In this document: one piece after another, positions 45,009 through 53,500 of the stretch | How positions within the stretch are numbered: position 1 is the stretch's first letter | How the letters are laid out: the number at the start of each line of letters is the position of its first letter | NCBI RefSeq assembly: GCF_015291705.1 | Contig: NZ_CP030050.1 | Location: forward strand, 2,480,001 to 2,544,000 | Direction of reading: 5' to 3' | Source: Bradyrhizobium arachidis | GTDB lineage: Bacteria > Pseudomonadota > Alphaproteobacteria > Rhizobiales > Xanthobacteraceae | Length of the DNA: 64,000 bases | Translations under genes and position numbers: made by a program | The notes under the pieces: generated by a model | What the model was told of the DNA's origin: nothing | The model's database searches: none | The model's input: the letters and a program-made list of their open reading frames with translations, nothing else

Positions 45009-45046
45009 ACCGACTGGCAGTCGGTAAATACCGACCGATAGTCGAA
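45009..45046. promoter_or_regulatory. Candidate TetR operator between SnoaL and TetR genes
   Basis: ACCGACTGGCAGTCGGT (45009-45025) is a perfect 8+1+8 palindrome. A second, imperfect copy, ACCGACCGATAGTCGAA, starts at 45030. It lies 20 bases from the SnoaL start on the minus strand. The arrangement fits a TetR-family operator overlapping the promoter of the divergent SnoaL gene. Confidence 0.65.
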
Positions 45047-45123
45047 AAGTCAACTGGTGACCCGCGGAGAATTCGATTACAGCCAGATGAGTGAGACGCA
45101 GCTAGCGCTCAAGCGACGGTGCG

Positions 45124-45272
45124 TTCCCTCCCCCATTGCGGGGGAGGGCTAGGGAGAGGGGTAGCCCAGCAAAGAGCGCCAATTGTCGAAGATGCACGAG
45201 GCGGGTGCGCCCTCGATGGAATCCCCGTGTGGTACCCCTCTCCCTGCCCCTCCCCGCAAGGGGGAGGGAACG
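45124..45272. repeat. Intergenic inverted repeat (type 3)
   Basis: Left arm: TCCCTCCCCCATTGCGGGGG and AGGGCTAGGGAGAGGGGTA. Right arm: TACCCCTCTCCCTGCCCCTC and CCGCAAGGGGGAGGGA. The arms face each other across about 65 bases between the SnoaL and TetR genes. Confidence 0.8.
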
Positions 45273-45336
45273 GAGAGACCGCCGCCGATCGCCGAACTCT
45301 CTTCGACTTCAACCCATCACGCGATAAACGAGACCC

Positions 45337-45927
45337 ATGGCAAAACAGGCGGAGCGGCGGGCGGCGACGACGGAGGCGATCCTGACGGCGGCGCGCCGGC
45401 TGTTCGGAACGCACGGCTTTGCCGCCACCACCATGGACGAGATTGCGGAGGCTGCCGGCATCGCCAAGGGCGCGGTCTATCATCACTTCAAGACCAAGGA
45501 AGCGGTGTTCGAAGCCGTGTTTGATCTTGTCTCGCGCGATCTCGTTGCCGAGATCGACAGGGCCGCGCGGGCGGAGAAGGACGTGCTCGCCGCGATGGTC
45601 GCTGGCACCCAGCATTATTTTGCCGCGACCGCCAAGGGAGCGACCGGCCAGATCATCCTGCGCGACGGCCCGGCCGTGCTCGGCTGGGAGCGCTGGCGCG
45701 AGATCGACGCGCAGCATTTTGGCGGCAAGATGCCGCGCGCACTCTCGGCCGCGATGGAGGCCGGCCTGATCGGACGCCAGCCGGTCGAGCCGCTGGCGCG
45801 GCTGCTGCTCGGCGCGGTGACGGAGGCCGCGGTCGCCTGCGCCGGACGCGCCGACATCGCAAGGGCCGGCGCGGAATATGCCCGTGCGTTCAGATCGCTG
45901 GTCGAGGCGCTGCGTCTGCGCGCATGA
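45337..45927 (+). CDS. TetR/AcrR-family transcriptional regulator
   Basis: A 196-residue TetR protein. The N-terminal helix-turn-helix is intact: TTEAILTAARRLFGTHGFAA and TMDEIAEAAGIAKGAVYHHF, followed by KTKEAVFEAVFD. The C-terminal all-helical ligand domain is variable as usual (GQIILRDGPAVLGWERWREI). It lies divergent from the SnoaL gene and just downstream of the operator 45009-45046; it probably represses that gene and itself. The ligand is unknown. The next gene on the same strand is a GMC oxidoreductase 53 nt away, which might be part of the regulon. Confidence 0.9.
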   Translation: MAKQAERRAATTEAILTAARRLFGTHGFAATTMDEIAEAAGIAKGAVYHHFKTKEAVFEAVFDLVSRDLVAEIDRAARAEKDVLAAMVAGTQHYFAATAKGATGQIILRDGPAVLGWERWREIDAQHFGGKMPRALSAAMEAGLIGRQPVEPLARLLLGAVTEAAVACAGRADIARAGAEYARAFRSLVEALRLRA

Positions 45928-45980
45928 TTGTGCTAGTGACGAAACGGAAACGCCCACACCAACAAAAAGAACAGTAGCGC

Positions 45981-47606
45981 ATGAACGCAAATTCCGCCCT
46001 CACACGGTCCGATACTGAGTTCGATTACATCATCGTCGGCGCCGGCTCGGCCGGCTGCGTGCTCGCCAACCGCCTGTCGGCGAACGGCAAGCACAGCGTG
46101 CTGCTGCTCGAGGCCGGTCCGAAGGATTCCAACATCTGGATCCACGTGCCGCTCGGCTACGGAAAGCTGTTCAAGGAGAAGACCGTCAACTGGATGTACC
46201 AGACCGAGCCGGAGCCCGAGCTGAAGGGACGGCAAGTGTTTCAGCCGCGTGGAAAAACGCTGGGCGGCTCGAGCTCGATCAACGGCCTGCTCTATGTCCG
46301 CGGCCAGCACGAGGACTATGACCGCTGGCGCCAGCACGGCAATGCCGGCTGGGGCTATGACGACGTGCTGCCCTATTTCAAGAAGGCCGAGAACCAGACG
46401 CGCGGCGCCGATCAGTATCACGGCACGGGCGGGCCGCTGCCGGTGTCCAACATGATCGTGACCGATCCGCTGTCGAAGGCTTTCATCGACGCCGCGGTCG
46501 AGACCGGTCTGCCCTATAACCCTGACTTCAACGGCGCGACGCAGGAAGGCGTCGGCCTGTTTCAGACCACGACGCGCAACGGCCGGCGCGCGTCCACAGC
46601 GGTGGCCTATCTCGGTCCGGCGAAGACCCGCAGCAACCTCAAGATCGAGACCGAAGCGCTCGGCCAGCGCGTGCTGTTCGAGGGCCGCCGCGCCGTCGGC
46701 GTCGCGTACCGCCAGGGCGCGACCGTCCGCCGCGCGCGGGCGCGGAAGGAGGTCGTGTTGTCGAGCGGCGCCTACAACTCGCCGCAGCTCTTGCAGCTCT
46801 CCGGCGTCGGCCCCGCCGATCTCCTGCGCAAGCATGGCATCGATGTCGTGCTCGACGCAGCTGGCGTCGGCCACGACCTCCAGGACCACATGCAGGTCCG
46901 CATCGTGATGCGCTGCTCGCAGCAGATCACGCTCAACGACACCGTCAATCATCCGCTCCGCCGCACGCTGGCCGGCGCGCGCTACGCGCTGTTCCGGAAA
47001 GGCTGGCTGACGATCGCGGCCGGCACGGCCGGCGCCTTCTTCAAGACCAATCCACGGCTGGCCTCGCCGGACATCCAGGTCCACTTCCTGCCGTTCTCGA
47101 CCGACAAGATGGGCGAGAGGCTGCATGATTTTTCCGGCTTCACCGCGTCGGTGTGCCAGCTCCGCCCCGAGAGCCGCGGCTCCCTGCGGATCCGAAGCGC
47201 GGACCCGACCGTGCCGCCGGAGATCCGCATCAACTACATGTCGACCGAGACCGACCGCACCACCAACGTCGAAGGCATCAAGATCCTGCGCAAAATCTTG
47301 AATGCGCCGGCCCTGAAGCCGTTCGTGGTGAACGAGTACGATCCCGGCGCGAAGGTATCCACGGATGCCGAGATCCTGGATTATTGCCGCGACCGCGGCA
47401 GCACCATCTACCATCCGACCTCGACCTGTCGTATGGGCAACGACGCGCTCGCGGTGGTGGACCAACGGCTGAAGGTAAGGGGGCTCGACGGCCTTCGCGT
47501 CGTTGACGGCTCGGTCATGCCGGACCTCGTCTCGGGGAACACCAACGCGCCGATCATCATGATCGCCGAAAAGGCGTCGGACATGATATTGGAGGATGCG
47601 CGCTAA
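45981..47606 (+). CDS. GMC-family FAD-dependent oxidoreductase (choline-dehydrogenase-like)
   Basis: A 541-residue GMC protein, intact, unlike the frameshifted copy at 2997-4669. FAD motif: FDYIIVGAGSAGCVLANRLS (residues 14-33). GRGKTLGGSSSINGLLYVRG-like sequence PRGKTLGGSSSINGLLYVRG, GAYNSPQLLQLSGVGP and the C-terminal TSTCRMG, VDQRLKVRGLDGLRVVDGSV and SGNTNAPIIMIAEKAS complete the family set. It oxidises a primary alcohol, probably choline-like or an alcohol from aromatic degradation; the substrate is not known. It stands between the TetR gene and a divergent HemC, and both may share its transcript. Confidence 0.93.
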   Translation: MNANSALTRSDTEFDYIIVGAGSAGCVLANRLSANGKHSVLLLEAGPKDSNIWIHVPLGYGKLFKEKTVNWMYQTEPEPELKGRQVFQPRGKTLGGSSSINGLLYVRGQHEDYDRWRQHGNAGWGYDDVLPYFKKAENQTRGADQYHGTGGPLPVSNMIVTDPLSKAFIDAAVETGLPYNPDFNGATQEGVGLFQTTTRNGRRASTAVAYLGPAKTRSNLKIETEALGQRVLFEGRRAVGVAYRQGATVRRARARKEVVLSSGAYNSPQLLQLSGVGPADLLRKHGIDVVLDAAGVGHDLQDHMQVRIVMRCSQQITLNDTVNHPLRRTLAGARYALFRKGWLTIAAGTAGAFFKTNPRLASPDIQVHFLPFSTDKMGERLHDFSGFTASVCQLRPESRGSLRIRSADPTVPPEIRINYMSTETDRTTNVEGIKILRKILNAPALKPFVVNEYDPGAKVSTDAEILDYCRDRGSTIYHPTSTCRMGNDALAVVDQRLKVRGLDGLRVVDGSVMPDLVSGNTNAPIIMIAEKASDMILEDAR

Positions 47607-47631
47607 ATTCGCGCATTGAAAGGACTTGGAC

Positions 47632-48612
47632 TTGGCTACGCGATTCAAGATCGGCACCCGCAAGAGCGCGATGGCGCTGGCGCAGACGGAGGAGATTGCG
47701 CGTCGCCTGAGCGCGGCCATGCCCGATCTCGAGGTCGAGATCGTCAAGTTCGACACCACGGGCGATCTCGACCAGACCAGCAAGCTGCTGCCGCATGGCG
47801 GCAAGGGCGGCGCCTTCGTGGCGCAGATCCGCGCCGCCGTGCTGTCGGGAGAACTTCAGGCCGCGATGCATTCGCTGAAGGACATGCCGGGCAATGAAGA
47901 CACGCCCGGTCTCGTCATCGGCGCCACGCTATCGCGCGATCCGCCCGGCGATGCGCTAGTGCTGCGCGAGGGCGTGACGCTGGAAGCGCTGCGTCAGTCC
48001 CGCGGCAAGGGTTTCAAGATCGGCACCAATGCCGTTCGCCGGGCCGCCTATGCGCGGCGGCTGTTTCCGGATGTCGAGGTGATCCACTTCCGCGGCGCTG
48101 CCGACACGCGCGTGCGAAAACTCGACAATGGCGAGAAGCAGAAGCTGCCAGATGGCGGCGCGGTAGGGCCCGCGGATGCGCTGATCATGGCACGCTCGGG
48201 CCTCGACCGCGTCGGTCTTGCGCATCGCATCGCCTACGAATTCTCCGCGGCGGAGATGTTGCCCGCGGCGGGGCAGGGCATCGTCGCCGTCGAATGCGCC
48301 GCGCAGGACTGGCAGACGCGGCAAATTCTGTCATCGATCGACGATCCCGCCGCGCACGCCTCTGCCGATGCCGAGCGCGAGGTGCTGTGGGTCCTCAACG
48401 GCCACTGCAATTCGCCTGTTGCGGGCTTCTCGACCATATCGGCCGATCAGATGTCACTCACCGCCTCCGTGCTCGACCTCTCCGGCAACACCATCATCGA
48501 AGCTTCGCACACGGGCCCTGCCAATCGCCCGCGTGAGCTCGGCCGTGCGGTGGGTCTGGATCTCTTGGCGAAGGGCGCCGCCGAGATCATCGAGCGCAGC
48601 CGGCCGCGCTAG
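47632..48612 (+). CDS. hemC: Hydroxymethylbilane synthase (porphobilinogen deaminase), divergent
   Basis: A 326-residue HemC starting at a TTG at 47632, with AAAGGA seven bases upstream; the more upstream TTG at 47626 is too close. The protein joins four porphobilinogens into hydroxymethylbilane. Key residues are kept: GTRKSAMALAQ (Arg), HSLKD with Lys83 and Asp84, VRRAAYARR, FRGAADTRVRKLDNGE and the cofactor Cys259 in GHCNSPVAG. Yet the sequence is divergent from standard bacterial HemC (PPGDALVLREG in place of the usual REDPRDA, and GHCNSPVAG rather than GGCQVPIAG). It is 25 nt downstream of the GMC gene and could be co-transcribed. It may be a second HemC beside the usual hemCD copy elsewhere. 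Confidence 0.88.
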   Translation: MATRFKIGTRKSAMALAQTEEIARRLSAAMPDLEVEIVKFDTTGDLDQTSKLLPHGGKGGAFVAQIRAAVLSGELQAAMHSLKDMPGNEDTPGLVIGATLSRDPPGDALVLREGVTLEALRQSRGKGFKIGTNAVRRAAYARRLFPDVEVIHFRGAADTRVRKLDNGEKQKLPDGGAVGPADALIMARSGLDRVGLAHRIAYEFSAAEMLPAAGQGIVAVECAAQDWQTRQILSSIDDPAAHASADAEREVLWVLNGHCNSPVAGFSTISADQMSLTASVLDLSGNTIIEASHTGPANRPRELGRAVGLDLLAKGAAEIIERSRPR

Positions 48613-48639
48613 GCTCTCGGCTAACCGGTCGCTTGGGTG

Positions 48640-48784
48640 ATGATGGCATTATGCGCCTGTTTTGCCCGACGGGTCAAATCTTATTCGGAAAGGACGAATA
48701 TCCGCGCGGGGGGAATTCTTCAATGATTCCTACTGTGCATGGGGTTGTTTTCGCGGTTTTTTATCGGAGCCGACCACAAAGGGG
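48640..48784. other. Non-coding stretch that may be a dispersed element
   Basis: The segment beginning GATGATGGCATTATGCGCCT, continuing GTTTTGCCCGACGGGTCAAA and ending CTGTGCATGGGGTTGTTTTC reminds me of a sequence recurring in Bradyrhizobium genomes, but this could not be checked. It carries short open frames on the plus strand without convincing protein features. Confidence 0.3.
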
Positions 48785-48874
48785 GCGTCATGCCCGGGCT
48801 TGTGCCGGGCATCCACGTTCTTGGTGCCGAGTGGTCAGGCGTGGATGGCCGGGACAAGCCCGGCCATGACGGCG
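48785..48874. repeat. Intergenic inverted repeat (type 4)
   Basis: Left arm GCGTCATGCCCGGGCTTGTG and CCGGGCATCCACG; right arm CGTGGATGGCCGGGACAAGC and CCGGCCATGACGGCG. The hairpin is directly downstream of hemE, whose stop is at 48889, so it may serve as that gene's transcription end. Confidence 0.85.
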
Positions 48875-48888
48875 TGGAAAGAGTCCCT

Positions 48889-49923
48889 CTACCCCCGCAC
48901 CCGCTTGATCATCTGCTCGACATGGGCGATCGGCGTCTCCGGCTGGATGCCGTGGCCGAGATTGAAGATCAGCCGCCCTTGCGCAAAGTTCGCCAGCACG
49001 TTGTCGACGGCACGATCGAGCGGGGCGCCACCTGATATCAGCACCAGCGGATCGAGATTGCCCTGCACGGCGACACGGCTCTGCACGCGCTCGCGGATGA
49101 AGGCGGGCTCCGCGGTCCAGTCGATGCTGACCGCGTTGACGCCGGTGGCCTCGACGTAACCGGGCAGTTGCGCAGCAGCGCCGCGGGGAAAGCCGATGAT
49201 CTTCGCATCCGGCACCTTTGCGCGCACGCCCGCGACGATGCGCCGCGTCGGCTCGGTTGACCAGCGCGCGAACTCGGCCGGCGGCAGCACGCCGGCCCAG
49301 GTGTCGAAGATCTGCAACGCGTTGGCGCCGGCCTCGAGCTGCTTCAGCAGATATTCGATCGAGCTCTCCACGAGCACGTCGATGATCTTCGCAAACGCTT
49401 CCGGATGCCGGTAGGCCATCATCCGGGCCGGCGCCTGGTCGGGCGTGCCGTGGCCGGCGACCATGTAGGTCGCAACCGTCCACGGCGCGCCGCAGAAGCC
49501 GATCAGCGCGGTCTTGGGATCGAGCGCACCGCGCACGAGCTTGAGCGCCTCGAACACCGGCGTGAGCTTCCCGAGGTCCGCCTGTGCGGCGAGCGTTGCG
49601 ACTTTCGCCGGATCATCGAGCGGCTCCAGCCGCGGACCTTCGCCGACCTCGAAACGTACCGAGCGGCCGAGCGCGTAGGGGATCACGAGGATGTCGGAGA
49701 AGATGATTGCCGCATCAAAGCCGAACCTGCGGATCGGTTGCAGCGTCACTTCGGCGGCGAGCTCCGGGTTGAAGCAGAGATCGAGGAAGCCGCCTGCCTT
49801 GGCGCGCACCTCGCGATACTCAGGCAGATAGCGGCCGGCCTGCCGCATCATCCACATGGGCGGGATGGCTTGGCGCTGGCCGGAGAGGACGTCGATGAAA
49901 GGTTTCGTCGCAGGCTGGGGCAC
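48889..49923 (-). CDS. hemE: Uroporphyrinogen decarboxylase
   Basis: A 344-residue HemE converting uroporphyrinogen III to coproporphyrinogen III by four decarboxylations. The N-terminal [20 protein letters not shown] motif carries the substrate-binding Arg27 and Arg31. [18 protein letters not shown] holds the active-site Asp, and [31 protein letters not shown] and [10 protein letters not shown] follow as in standard alphaproteobacterial enzymes. It lies convergent with hemC across the type 4 repeat. Together they cover two consecutive branches of tetrapyrrole biosynthesis except HemD. No defects are visible. Confidence 0.96.
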   Translation of the reverse strand: MPQPATKPFIDVLSGQRQAIPPMWMMRQAGRYLPEYREVRAKAGGFLDLCFNPELAAEVTLQPIRRFGFDAAIIFSDILVIPYALGRSVRFEVGEGPRLEPLDDPAKVATLAAQADLGKLTPVFEALKLVRGALDPKTALIGFCGAPWTVATYMVAGHGTPDQAPARMMAYRHPEAFAKIIDVLVESSIEYLLKQLEAGANALQIFDTWAGVLPPAEFARWSTEPTRRIVAGVRAKVPDAKIIGFPRGAAAQLPGYVEATGVNAVSIDWTAEPAFIRERVQSRVAVQGNLDPLVLISGGAPLDRAVDNVLANFAQGRLIFNLGHGIQPETPIAHVEQMIKRVRG

Positions 49924-49954
49924 GAATGGTCCTGAAGCAGGTTATCGCCCCTGA

Positions 49955-50245
<291 letters not shown>

Positions 50246-50418
50246 CGGTAAGGGGCGCCGGATTCCGATAGGTTCGCTAATGTCTTGTTAGCGATGCATC
50301 GATCCCGGCGTCCGTACGACTACGGGAAACCGGGGGTATGGCGGCGTATTCCGCCAATCGTTTCAGAGTTCAATAACAGAAGCGGCAGAGGTTCCCGGCG
50401 ATCGGAGAACCCTGCCGC

Positions 50419-52320
50419 ATGAACGCCGTTGCCCAAAGAGCCGGATGGAGCCGCCTGCCGCTGCGCGCGGCGGCTTTCGTCGTGCTCACTTGCGCGACCA
50501 TCCTCGGCGTCAGCGGCTGGCGCGAATGGGCCGCGCGCGATGCGGTGCTCAAGGGCGCCGAGACCGAGATGGCGAATGTCGCGCGCTCGCTGACCCAGCA
50601 TGCCGAGGATAGCCTCGATCTGCTGGATTCCGGCGTCGTCGGCGTCGTCAGCCGGCTCGAGATGGACGGCACCGAGCCGGCCACGATCGCCAAGCTCAGA
50701 AGCCTGCTGGAGGCGCGCAAGAAGGCGATGGAGCGCGTCCACAGTCTCGCCATCATCGACGACCAGGGCAATTGGCTGACCTCGCCCGGCACGATCTCCT
50801 CGACGCTCAGCGACGATGCGTTCTTCCGCCATCATCAGCTCTCGCCGAAGCGCGAGCCGTTCGTCGGCCACCCCGTGAAGAGCCAGCTCGACGGTGAATG
50901 GGTCGTCACCCTGTCGCGCCGCTTCAACAAGCCGGACGGCAGCTTTGGCGGCGTCGTGCTCGCGACCATCAGCTCGCGCTATCTCTCGCACTTCTACGAG
51001 CAGTTCGAGATCGGCCGCAACAGCTCCGTGGCATTGATGCACGGCGAGGGCACGATCATCGCGCGCAACCCGCACAACGAAAAATTCGTCGGCCGCAGCG
51101 TGGCCGATACCCCGCTATTCCGCGACGCCAGCCTGCAACGGCCGGCTGGCGCCTATCATTTCAAGTCGCCGCTGGACGGCGCCGACCGCGTCAGCTTCTT
51201 CAAGCGCAGCGGCCGCTATCCGCTCGTCCTGCTCGCGACCGTCGACAAGGACGAGCTGCTGGCGCCCTGGCGCGCGGCGGCGATCTCCCGCATGCTCTAC
51301 GTGCTCGCGCTGGTCATGCTGATCGCGATCATCGGCGCGGTGCTGGTGCGGCAGTTGCAGCGGGGCCAGAGCATGGCCGCTGCCCTGGTCGAGAAGGAAG
51401 CCCATTTCCGCCTGCTCGCCGAAGGCTCCAGCGACATGGTCACCAGCATCGGGCTCGACGAGCGGCTGCGCTACGTCTCTCCGTCCTCGATCCGTGTCGT
51501 CGGCTGGCGCGCCAACCAGCTGATCGGCACGCCGGCGCTCGCGGGCATCCATGCCGACGACCTGCAGCAGGTCCAGGCCCTCGTCGATGCCATGAAGCGC
51601 GGCGAGAAGGAGGAGGCGCGGGTCACCTATCGGAACTCGCACCGGCAGAAGGAGGAGGTCTGGCTCGAATCGACCATGCGAGTGACGCGCAAGGACAACG
51701 GCCGCGTCGACGGCGTGGTCGCGATCTCGCGCGACATCACCGAGCAGAAGAAGCTGGAGACCAGGCTCGAGACCCTTGCGATCGAGGACAGCCTGACCGG
51801 GCTCGCCAACCGCCGCCGCTTCGACGAGCGGCTCAGCGATGAATGGGCGCGCGCCTATCGCGACCGCTCCAGCCTCGCCCTGCTGATGATCGATGTCGAC
51901 CACTTCAAGGCCTACAACGACGAATACGGCCATCCCGCCGGGGACGCCTGCCTGCGCGTGGTGGCGCAGGTCATCGCCGCCGAGATGAAACGTCCCGGCG
52001 ATCTCGCTGCGCGCTACGGCGGCGAGGAATTCGCCATGCTGCTGCCGAACACCGATGCAGACGGCTGCGCCCGCATCGGCGAGCGGATCCGGAAGGCCAT
52101 CCGCGAGGCGGGCCTCGTTCACAGTGCCAATCGCAGCTCTGGTCGCGTCACCGCTTCGCTCGGCGGCGCCGCCTGCCGCCCGGCGCTGGAGCGGACCGCC
52201 GGCGTCGGCACCCTCGTCGAGGCGGCCGACCAGGCGCTCTACGCCGCGAAGGAAGCCGGTCGCGACCGATTGATGATGTCGGTCCAGGTTGCGAACCTGC
52301 CCAAGGCCGTCGGCGAGTAG
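50419..52320 (+). CDS. Membrane diguanylate cyclase with Cache-like sensor, PAS and GGEEF domains
   Basis: A 633-residue protein. Membrane helix at about 18-36, then a periplasmic Cache-like sensor (about 45-285: LEARKKAMERVHSLAIIDDQ and PKREPFVGHPVKSQLDGEWV) and a second helix at about 291-312. A PAS domain (HFRLLAEGSSDMVTSIGLDE to VVAISRDITEQKKLETRLET) follows. The GGDEF domain has DSLTGLANRRRFDERL and GGEEF at 534-538, with an RxxD inhibitory site (RPGD, 525-528) five residues before it. It should make c-di-GMP from GTP, with product feedback. It is monocistronic and unrelated in design to the GGDEF-EAL protein at 42199. Confidence 0.93.
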   Translation: MNAVAQRAGWSRLPLRAAAFVVLTCATILGVSGWREWAARDAVLKGAETEMANVARSLTQHAEDSLDLLDSGVVGVVSRLEMDGTEPATIAKLRSLLEARKKAMERVHSLAIIDDQGNWLTSPGTISSTLSDDAFFRHHQLSPKREPFVGHPVKSQLDGEWVVTLSRRFNKPDGSFGGVVLATISSRYLSHFYEQFEIGRNSSVALMHGEGTIIARNPHNEKFVGRSVADTPLFRDASLQRPAGAYHFKSPLDGADRVSFFKRSGRYPLVLLATVDKDELLAPWRAAAISRMLYVLALVMLIAIIGAVLVRQLQRGQSMAAALVEKEAHFRLLAEGSSDMVTSIGLDERLRYVSPSSIRVVGWRANQLIGTPALAGIHADDLQQVQALVDAMKRGEKEEARVTYRNSHRQKEEVWLESTMRVTRKDNGRVDGVVAISRDITEQKKLETRLETLAIEDSLTGLANRRRFDERLSDEWARAYRDRSSLALLMIDVDHFKAYNDEYGHPAGDACLRVVAQVIAAEMKRPGDLAARYGGEEFAMLLPNTDADGCARIGERIRKAIREAGLVHSANRSSGRVTASLGGAACRPALERTAGVGTLVEAADQALYAAKEAGRDRLMMSVQVANLPKAVGE

Positions 52321-52326
52321 GATCGC

Positions 52327-52545
52327 TCAATAATGCGGTGGGCGCTCGTTGGCGGGGCCGGGCGCGTTGGCTTCGGCCTCCTGAAGCCGCTCGCCGAGCT
52401 CCGCGACTTTCCGCGTCAGCGCATCGATTTGCTTCCACTGCGCGGTGATGGTCTGGTTCAGCGTCTCGATCGTGTCGTCCTGATAGGCGATGCGCATCTC
52501 CAGCGCGTCGATGCGCTCGCCGAGCGTCTTGATCTCATTCGTCAC
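52327..52545 (-). CDS. slyX: SlyX family protein
   Basis: A 72-residue coiled-coil protein: LGERIDALEMRIAYQDDTIE and TLNQTITAQWKQIDALTRKV are the SlyX heptad pattern, ending GPANERPPHY. The start at 52545 overlaps the trhO end by 11 nt, so translation is likely coupled. SlyX function is not known in detail; it is a small cytoplasmic protein. The trhO-slyX pair is transcribed on the minus strand and convergent with the DGC gene. Confidence 0.9.
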   Translation of the reverse strand: MTNEIKTLGERIDALEMRIAYQDDTIETLNQTITAQWKQIDALTRKVAELGERLQEAEANAPGPANERPPHY

Positions 52546-53302
52546 GTGCGGCGTCCTTGTCCCGTTCGCGCAGATCCAATTCTTTCAAGCCATGGCCGAG
52601 CGCGACGCGCTCGTCGAACACGAAGCACTCGCCGCGCCACCGGCTCTGCGCCTCCGGCACCTCTTCCAGATATTTCAAGATGCCGCCCTTGAGGTGATAG
52701 ACCTCGGCAAAGCCGCGCGCGAGCAGATGCGCGCTCGCCTTCTCGCAGGGGATGCCGCCGGTGCAGAACATCGCGATGCGCCGGTGCTTTGCGGGATCGA
52801 GTTTTTGCGCGGCAAAATCCTTGAACTGGCCAAAGCTCTTGATATCAGGATCGACCGCGCCCTCGAACGTGCCCATCGCCACCTCGAACGCATTGCGGGT
52901 GTCGAGCACCAGCGTGTCGGGCGCCGCGATCAGCGCGTTCCATTGGTTCGCATCGACATAGATACCGACCTGCCGGGTCGGATCGGCGGCCGCATCGCCA
53001 AGCGTGACGATCTCCTTCTTCAGCCGCACCTTGAGCCGGCCGAACGGCATCGCGTCCGCAGTCGAGAACTTCAGTTCGAGATTGTCCAGCCGGCCGCCGA
53101 ACATGGCGCCATGGGCGAGCTCACGGACGAAGGCGTCGATCGCCCCGGGTGTGCCGGCGATCGTGCCGTTGATGCCCTCCTCCGCCAGCAGCACGCTGCC
53201 CTTCAGCGCAAGGCCGGCGCAGAACGTGCGCAGCGGCTCGCGCAGCTCGCGGTAATCGGGCAGGGCGGCGAATTGGTAGAAGGCGGCGACCTTGTGGATC
53301 AT
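52535..53302 (-). CDS. trhO: Oxygen-dependent tRNA uridine-34 hydroxylase (rhodanese-like)
   Basis: A 255-residue TrhO (former UPF0176). The N-terminal part VAAFYQFAALPDYRELREPL and LALKGSVLLAEEGINGTIAG, then the rhodanese domain with TLVLDTRNAFEVAMGTFEGA, ending MFCTGGIPCEKASAHLLARG, fit the family. The catalytic-type Cys is in CTGGIPC; standard homologues have GIRC, so the Arg is replaced by Pro here. It hydroxylates the wobble uridine of tRNAs to 5-hydroxyuridine. It is upstream of slyX in a two-gene unit. A helix-rich tail follows the domain. Confidence 0.92.
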   Translation of the reverse strand: MIHKVAAFYQFAALPDYRELREPLRTFCAGLALKGSVLLAEEGINGTIAGTPGAIDAFVRELAHGAMFGGRLDNLELKFSTADAMPFGRLKVRLKKEIVTLGDAAADPTRQVGIYVDANQWNALIAAPDTLVLDTRNAFEVAMGTFEGAVDPDIKSFGQFKDFAAQKLDPAKHRRIAMFCTGGIPCEKASAHLLARGFAEVYHLKGGILKYLEEVPEAQSRWRGECFVFDERVALGHGLKELDLRERDKDAARDE

Positions 53303-53500
53303 GGCGGCTCGTTTAGCAGGCGGCCGCCGCCCAGAAAACCCGCATGGCTGCGGGGCACAAACGGTCTATACGCCCAGCGGATGGCTGCCATTTCCCTGGT
53401 ATGCCAGGATTGCCCGGATGGGCCGGAATGTGTCATGTAGGCCCGGTTTTTCCGAGACGGCGCGCCATCCGCGCCGACGGTCTGAGAGAGCAAAAATTCA

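Noticed and set aside
45933..47804. Antisense frame of 623 codons opposite the GMC gene
   Set aside because: Shadow of an intact GMC gene; Arg-rich, no motifs.
47626..48612. HemC as a pseudogene because of its unusual sequence
   Set aside because: All expected active-site residues are present and the frame is full length, so it is more likely a divergent functional enzyme.
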